A DNA stretch of 20,638 nt from Reticulitermes lucifugus. Taxonomy: Eukaryota; Arthropoda; Insecta; Blattodea; Rhinotermitidae. The notes beneath the pieces were generated by a model that worked only from the letters and a program-made list of their open reading frames with translations, did not search any database and was not told the origin of the DNA. This document shows positions 17,137 through 20,638 of this stretch, in pieces (position 1 is the stretch's first letter; every line of letters starts with the position of its first letter). The position numbers and the translations under genes were made by a program. The DNA lies in contig JAKCWW010000027.1 in the NCBI GenBank assembly GCA_026260175.1, forward strand, positions 116,266 through 136,903, read 5' to 3'.

Positions 17137-18410
17137 GGCAGAAATATGTTCCTGCCTGCGGTTTCTTTGGGTAGGTTTTAAATGTGTTTATGTCTGCCGA
17201 TAAATTGCATTTTTTGTGAAGGCATTCTTTTATATTTTTTGTGCGGTCCTCTTCTGCCGTTTCTGTGTGTTTTAATTTCATTAGTTTTTGTTAACGTATT
17301 CGCGACTACCCGTTCTATGGAGTATTGAACCATCCGAATATCTGCACGTACGCTTGTAGGGGAGAACAGGGGAACAGGAGTGAGAAGATGCCGTTTATTC
17401 GTTTGGACATTTGCAACATGGTTACTAATTATGCTTAATGTTCATTTATTGCAGATGGTGGGATATGACACGGCATAGTCAGAAAGTATTTTTGCTTATA
17501 TTTCATTAAACGTTCACATTAAACATTAAACAAAGAAACACTTTCAAGTTATTCTAGTAGGTGTTCAGCGTCATGTATGTCTTTGCCTGTGACGGACCGT
17601 TGTGAGGAAAATGACGAAGTGGGATTGAACTTCATGAACGGCGCCAAATTTATAAACTCGCCTGACATCTTCGTGTAGACACGCAATATACTCGTACTTA
17701 CTGTGTTTAATCGAAGTTTATTTTGTTCTGTCGGAGGTGAAGTATTACGATGAACACAACTGTCCTGTTGTTTTCTGTTTATGCATAAGGGACTGCAGTT
17801 CGTTCATGACTTGATCTGGATTCGAACTCGTCCGGAATTCCAGAGTTCGAGTGGATGAAGACTGTGGGCGGGTATTGAGAATATGTACCTATCACTTGCA
17901 TCCGTCGTATGGCTCTTCGAGAGACTTCACCGCTGTACATGTTAACGTGTGTCGCCCCACGCCTTGCTTCTTTGGGAATTACGGATAACTGATGAGGATT
18001 GTGTCTCTTCTGCCTCCGTCCACAGTTGATGTGAAATACCAACTGATAAATAGTAAATGACTTGGTCATACACACGTGCGCCTGGCATGTGTCAACTAAA
18101 TGCGTAGTGGATTTAGAGGTACTGTGCACTGGTTATGTAGGAGCTTGGTTCAGATTCTTGATTTTCAGTGATTGTCATTGTGTTATCAGTGTTTGATGCA
18201 GCCAGACACAACACAGCCCCACACGGTGTTTATATTGGGATAAGAAATCTCCACCCCATGGTTTCAACCTCCTATCCACCTTTGTGCCATTGTAGAATAT
18301 TTCAGAGCTGTTAACACAAATGTGCGGACACTGTGTGTGTATTACTTTACCATTAGTGGGTGTGTTTATATGAATGTATGTGTAGTTTGAGCGGTGGTGT
18401 GCTGTGCTGT
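17137..18410. other. long non-coding stretch with at most a minus-strand SINE promoter box
   Basis: The minus strand carries an exact GTTCGAATCC core (complement of 17818-17827), within a local imperfect palindrome (17820-17849, tcgaactc ... gagttcga). No A box or SINE body could be supported. A GT-rich patch lies at 18330-18416, ending in three TGTGC units. Confidence 0.4.
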
Positions 18411-18417
18411 GCTGTTG

Positions 18418-18597
18418 TTTAGGCGCGTTCGCATAGTCGCTGAGAGTGCCTGTTAAGCTTCGTCATGTCCGACCGTCTGTATCAACGCGGCTCCCACTGG
18501 ACGGATTTCTGTGAAATTTGATATTGGGGGACTTCTGTGCAAGTCTGTTGAGAAGATCCACATTTGGTTAAAATCGGGCAAAATGTCTGGCACTTTC
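18418..18597 (+). repeat. dispersed repeat X, copy 3
   Basis: tttaggcgcgttcgcat, then catgtccgaccgtctgtatc, ggacggatttctgtgaaatt, tgatattggggg and atttggttaaaatcgggca. These match copy 2 in the first half and copy 1 in the last block. It has no coding content. Confidence 0.65.
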
Positions 18598-18599
18598 CA

Positions 18600-18890
18600 T
18601 GAAGACCGAAGTACGTTTTGTTGTTGCCGGCGACATAAAATCGCAATAAAAGCGCTCTGTTCGAGCGAAATGGTATCACGCTGTTAGGATAGCCGATGAG
18701 GTACAAATATTACGCCAGCTCGCCACAGTGTTGCGTGGTACGTACATTGCCTATCTTGTTCAAGCCTGTAAAATGCTCGTAAACTGACCGCCATGAATTC
18801 CTGCGAGTTCGCTTGAGAACGGAGGTATTAAAGAGATGTTAGTTCAGAAAAGCAAGAACTGTGAACGAACGAATTTCTTGAGTTTTGATG
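18600..18890. other. non-coding stretch, nothing recognised
   Basis: It may be a further part of repeat X copy 3, but no counterpart was found next to copies 1 and 2. Confidence 0.35.
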
Positions 18891-18892
18891 CA

Positions 18893-18954
18893 TCCTCCTC
18901 CTCCTCCTCCTCCTCCTCCTCCTCCTGATCATCATCATCATCAGCAGCAGCAGC
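18893..18954. repeat. compound trinucleotide microsatellite (TCC)n-(ATC)n-(AGC)n
   Basis: About eleven TCC/CCT units (18893-18926) are followed by five ATC units and then four AGC units. Adjacent blocks differ by single substitutions in the repeat unit. Confidence 0.95.
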
Positions 18955-20394
18955 ACTTTCTTACTTTGATACTAATGTTTTAGTGTAGACCTCTATCGTT
19001 GTCATTGAGTGAGATAAAACACGCGGACGGGCGGGCGTTTCGACACACTTCCTAATTATATGTTTACGTCATGCAGTGTTTGCAAATAATTAATAAAAAT
19101 ATAACTTTTATTTCTTGTGAGTAGGGTGCTGTACATAATTTTGAAAGGGAACCGGATGATTGCGTAACGTTGCGTGAATCGGCAAGTTCTGCTTATGTTA
19201 ATGTGTGCGTTAAAGGAATAAACGACGGAATAGGTACAAAGTAATTTGTAGTTGTGGAGGTTGATTAATAGTGGGCCATTTTTCTACGTGTTGATAGAGG
19301 TGTAATGGAAGAGGCCGACTGGGTGTCATTCGGACAGCGGTATTGTTTCGCTGGTGAAATAGGGGGGCCTTCTGTTTAAGAGGTGTTGTGAGGATTAAAA
19401 ACCTGTGAAAGAGCGTGGGCTGTATGGCCAAGGTCAGTTGGATGATTTGAATATTCGCAAGTTGTGTTTCATATGTACAGTCTTAATTCAAAACTTGGCC
19501 CTCCATGATAACTACAGAGATGATATGCGGACCTGATTGCCGGGCTTATATTGCTGACTGCAGCGCTGGTATTCTCTTTACCGCCAGGATGTGAATGACC
19601 CAGTGGCCCGTCGAGCCTCCTTTCTGAGTTGAGAGTAAAGTGGGTTGTGTAGCATATTTACAATGAGTGTGATGTCTCGTTAGGGAAGAACATGCTGAGG
19701 GTCCGCTGATGAGAATGTTTGGAAGTAAGAGGCAGGAGGCAGCACCAAGTGCTGTAATAAAGACGTAGCATCTAGTGGCAGGGTATTTATCAGTGATTAA
19801 CTGGGTACGATGCAGAAGAGCGCTACCAGTTTACTGTTGCTGCGTTATTTTGGGGTGTCAAGACCTAACCCCAAACGGAACCTCGAACTTCTGAAACTAT
19901 AAAATACAAATACACTTCCGATGCATTTCTGGGTGCTGTGAATCAAAAGGAAGACATGCTAAGTCACTCTGACTAGTGCGTGAGCGTTGTTTGGTAGATT
20001 GCCAGGACTTGCGATTGACAGCCTGGCTTCGTGCAGATGCGCTGTGTTTATTACATTTGCATGAGGACTTGCTCGGGATGGAATCGCTTTGAAATCTTGA
20101 TTATGGAGTAGGAGGTAGTTTTTCATCATCTTGCTTCTCTTTTATTACTGATAATTGAGAAGTGTTCCTGCCAGCAGAACGAGATGGTATAGGTACACCT
20201 TGCGCGAATTTCAGTCCGCTGTTTTCGCCTCTCGTACAAAATGTGATCAACCGCGGACGGAAAGCAAGTCAGAAAACTGCTTTTATGTAATGTACCCAGC
20301 TGTGATATGGTCGACGATGTCGGTGTTGACTGATGTGCCATGACATTTTAAATTCGCGTCCAGTGAGTGTGCACGCAAAAGGTACGTCTTTACT
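18955..20394. other. long non-coding stretch, nothing recognised
   Basis: There are only short open frames on both strands without known domains. No repeat boundary is supported up to the SINE head near 20395. Confidence 0.45.
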
Positions 20395-20638
20395 TGGTCT
20401 AATCGGGTATCCGCGTGCGATTACGTATACAGATATTAGTACTGTATACATATGTGAATAACCGGAACGTCGCGGGTTCGATTTCCGATGGCGTCACTGG
20501 AATTTTTCATTGACATAATCGTTTTGGTCGCACTATGGCTCTAGGGTCGACTCAGCCTCTAACAGAAATGAGTAGCAGGAATCTTTCCTGGGGGATAAAG
20601 GCGGCCGGTGCGTAGGGCTGACAACCTTACCACCTTCA
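20395..20638 (+). mobile_element. tRNA-headed SINE, cut by the window end
   Basis: A clear B box ggttcgatttcc (20475-20486) lies in gtcgcgggttcgatttccga. A candidate A box tggtctaatcgg (20395-20406) is further upstream than usual (about 68 nt), so either an insertion separates them or the true A box is lost. After a linker, the body starts at ggtcgactcagcct (20545) and is nearly identical to 10021-10114 as far as the window end. This copy shows that the body at 10021 belongs to an element with a Pol III head. Confidence 0.8.

Noticed and set aside
16835..17281. 148-codon minus-strand frame with an Asp run
   Set aside because: The Asp run is a TCA microsatellite read backwards; nothing else in the frame looks like a protein domain.

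Overview
The window looks like intergenic or intronic DNA from a large, repeat-rich insect genome. I found no host gene, rRNA, functional tRNA or CRISPR array. Almost every open frame is short. The few that carry recognisable protein similarity are pieces of broken retrotransposons or antisense readings of SINEs. The mix of repeats (tRNA-headed SINEs, decayed non-LTR retrotransposons, small hAT-like and piggyBac-like elements, foldback elements) fits arthropods. Several peptide echoes are ones I associate from memory with cockroach, termite and other polyneopteran genomes, so that placement is an inference. No search was run.

Layout. 1-198 is a tandem array of a 45-bp unit that continues past the left edge. 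216-2519 is mostly featureless, apart from a possible SINE relic near 605-720. 2520-2745 is a tRNA-derived SINE. 3800-7552 is a graveyard of at least three non-LTR retrotransposon fossils: a C-terminal piece (3800-4135), a long jockey/CR1-like piece running from the endonuclease end through reverse transcriptase to the 3' UTR (4490-6920), and the C-terminus of another LINE type (7280-7552). A foldback element (4194-4347) sits between the first two. A second foldback (5674-5832) is nested inside the reverse transcriptase of the jockey-like copy.

8531-8672 and 9197-9437 are two small hAT-like elements, each with terminal inverted repeats and a decayed 8-bp duplication. 9938-9965 is a TA microsatellite. 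Directly after it lies a LINE 3' end (9970-10375) split by a SINE body at 10021-10192 with a clean 12-bp target duplication. An uninterrupted relative at 15000-15820 shows the empty site. Further SINE copies lie at 10960-11127, 13062-13242 and 20395-20638. They share one body but differ in tRNA-like heads or 5' truncation. 14339-14466 is a piggyBac-like MITE flanked by ATAA/TTAA. A separate dispersed repeat occurs three times in the same orientation (11649-11780, 13288-13456, 18418-18597). Microsatellites lie at 17112-17136 and 18893-18954.

How the parts relate: LINE machinery presumably copied the SINEs, which show 5' truncation and target duplications. The small DNA elements would depend on transposases encoded elsewhere. 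All the coding remnants seen here are inactivated by stops and frameshifts.
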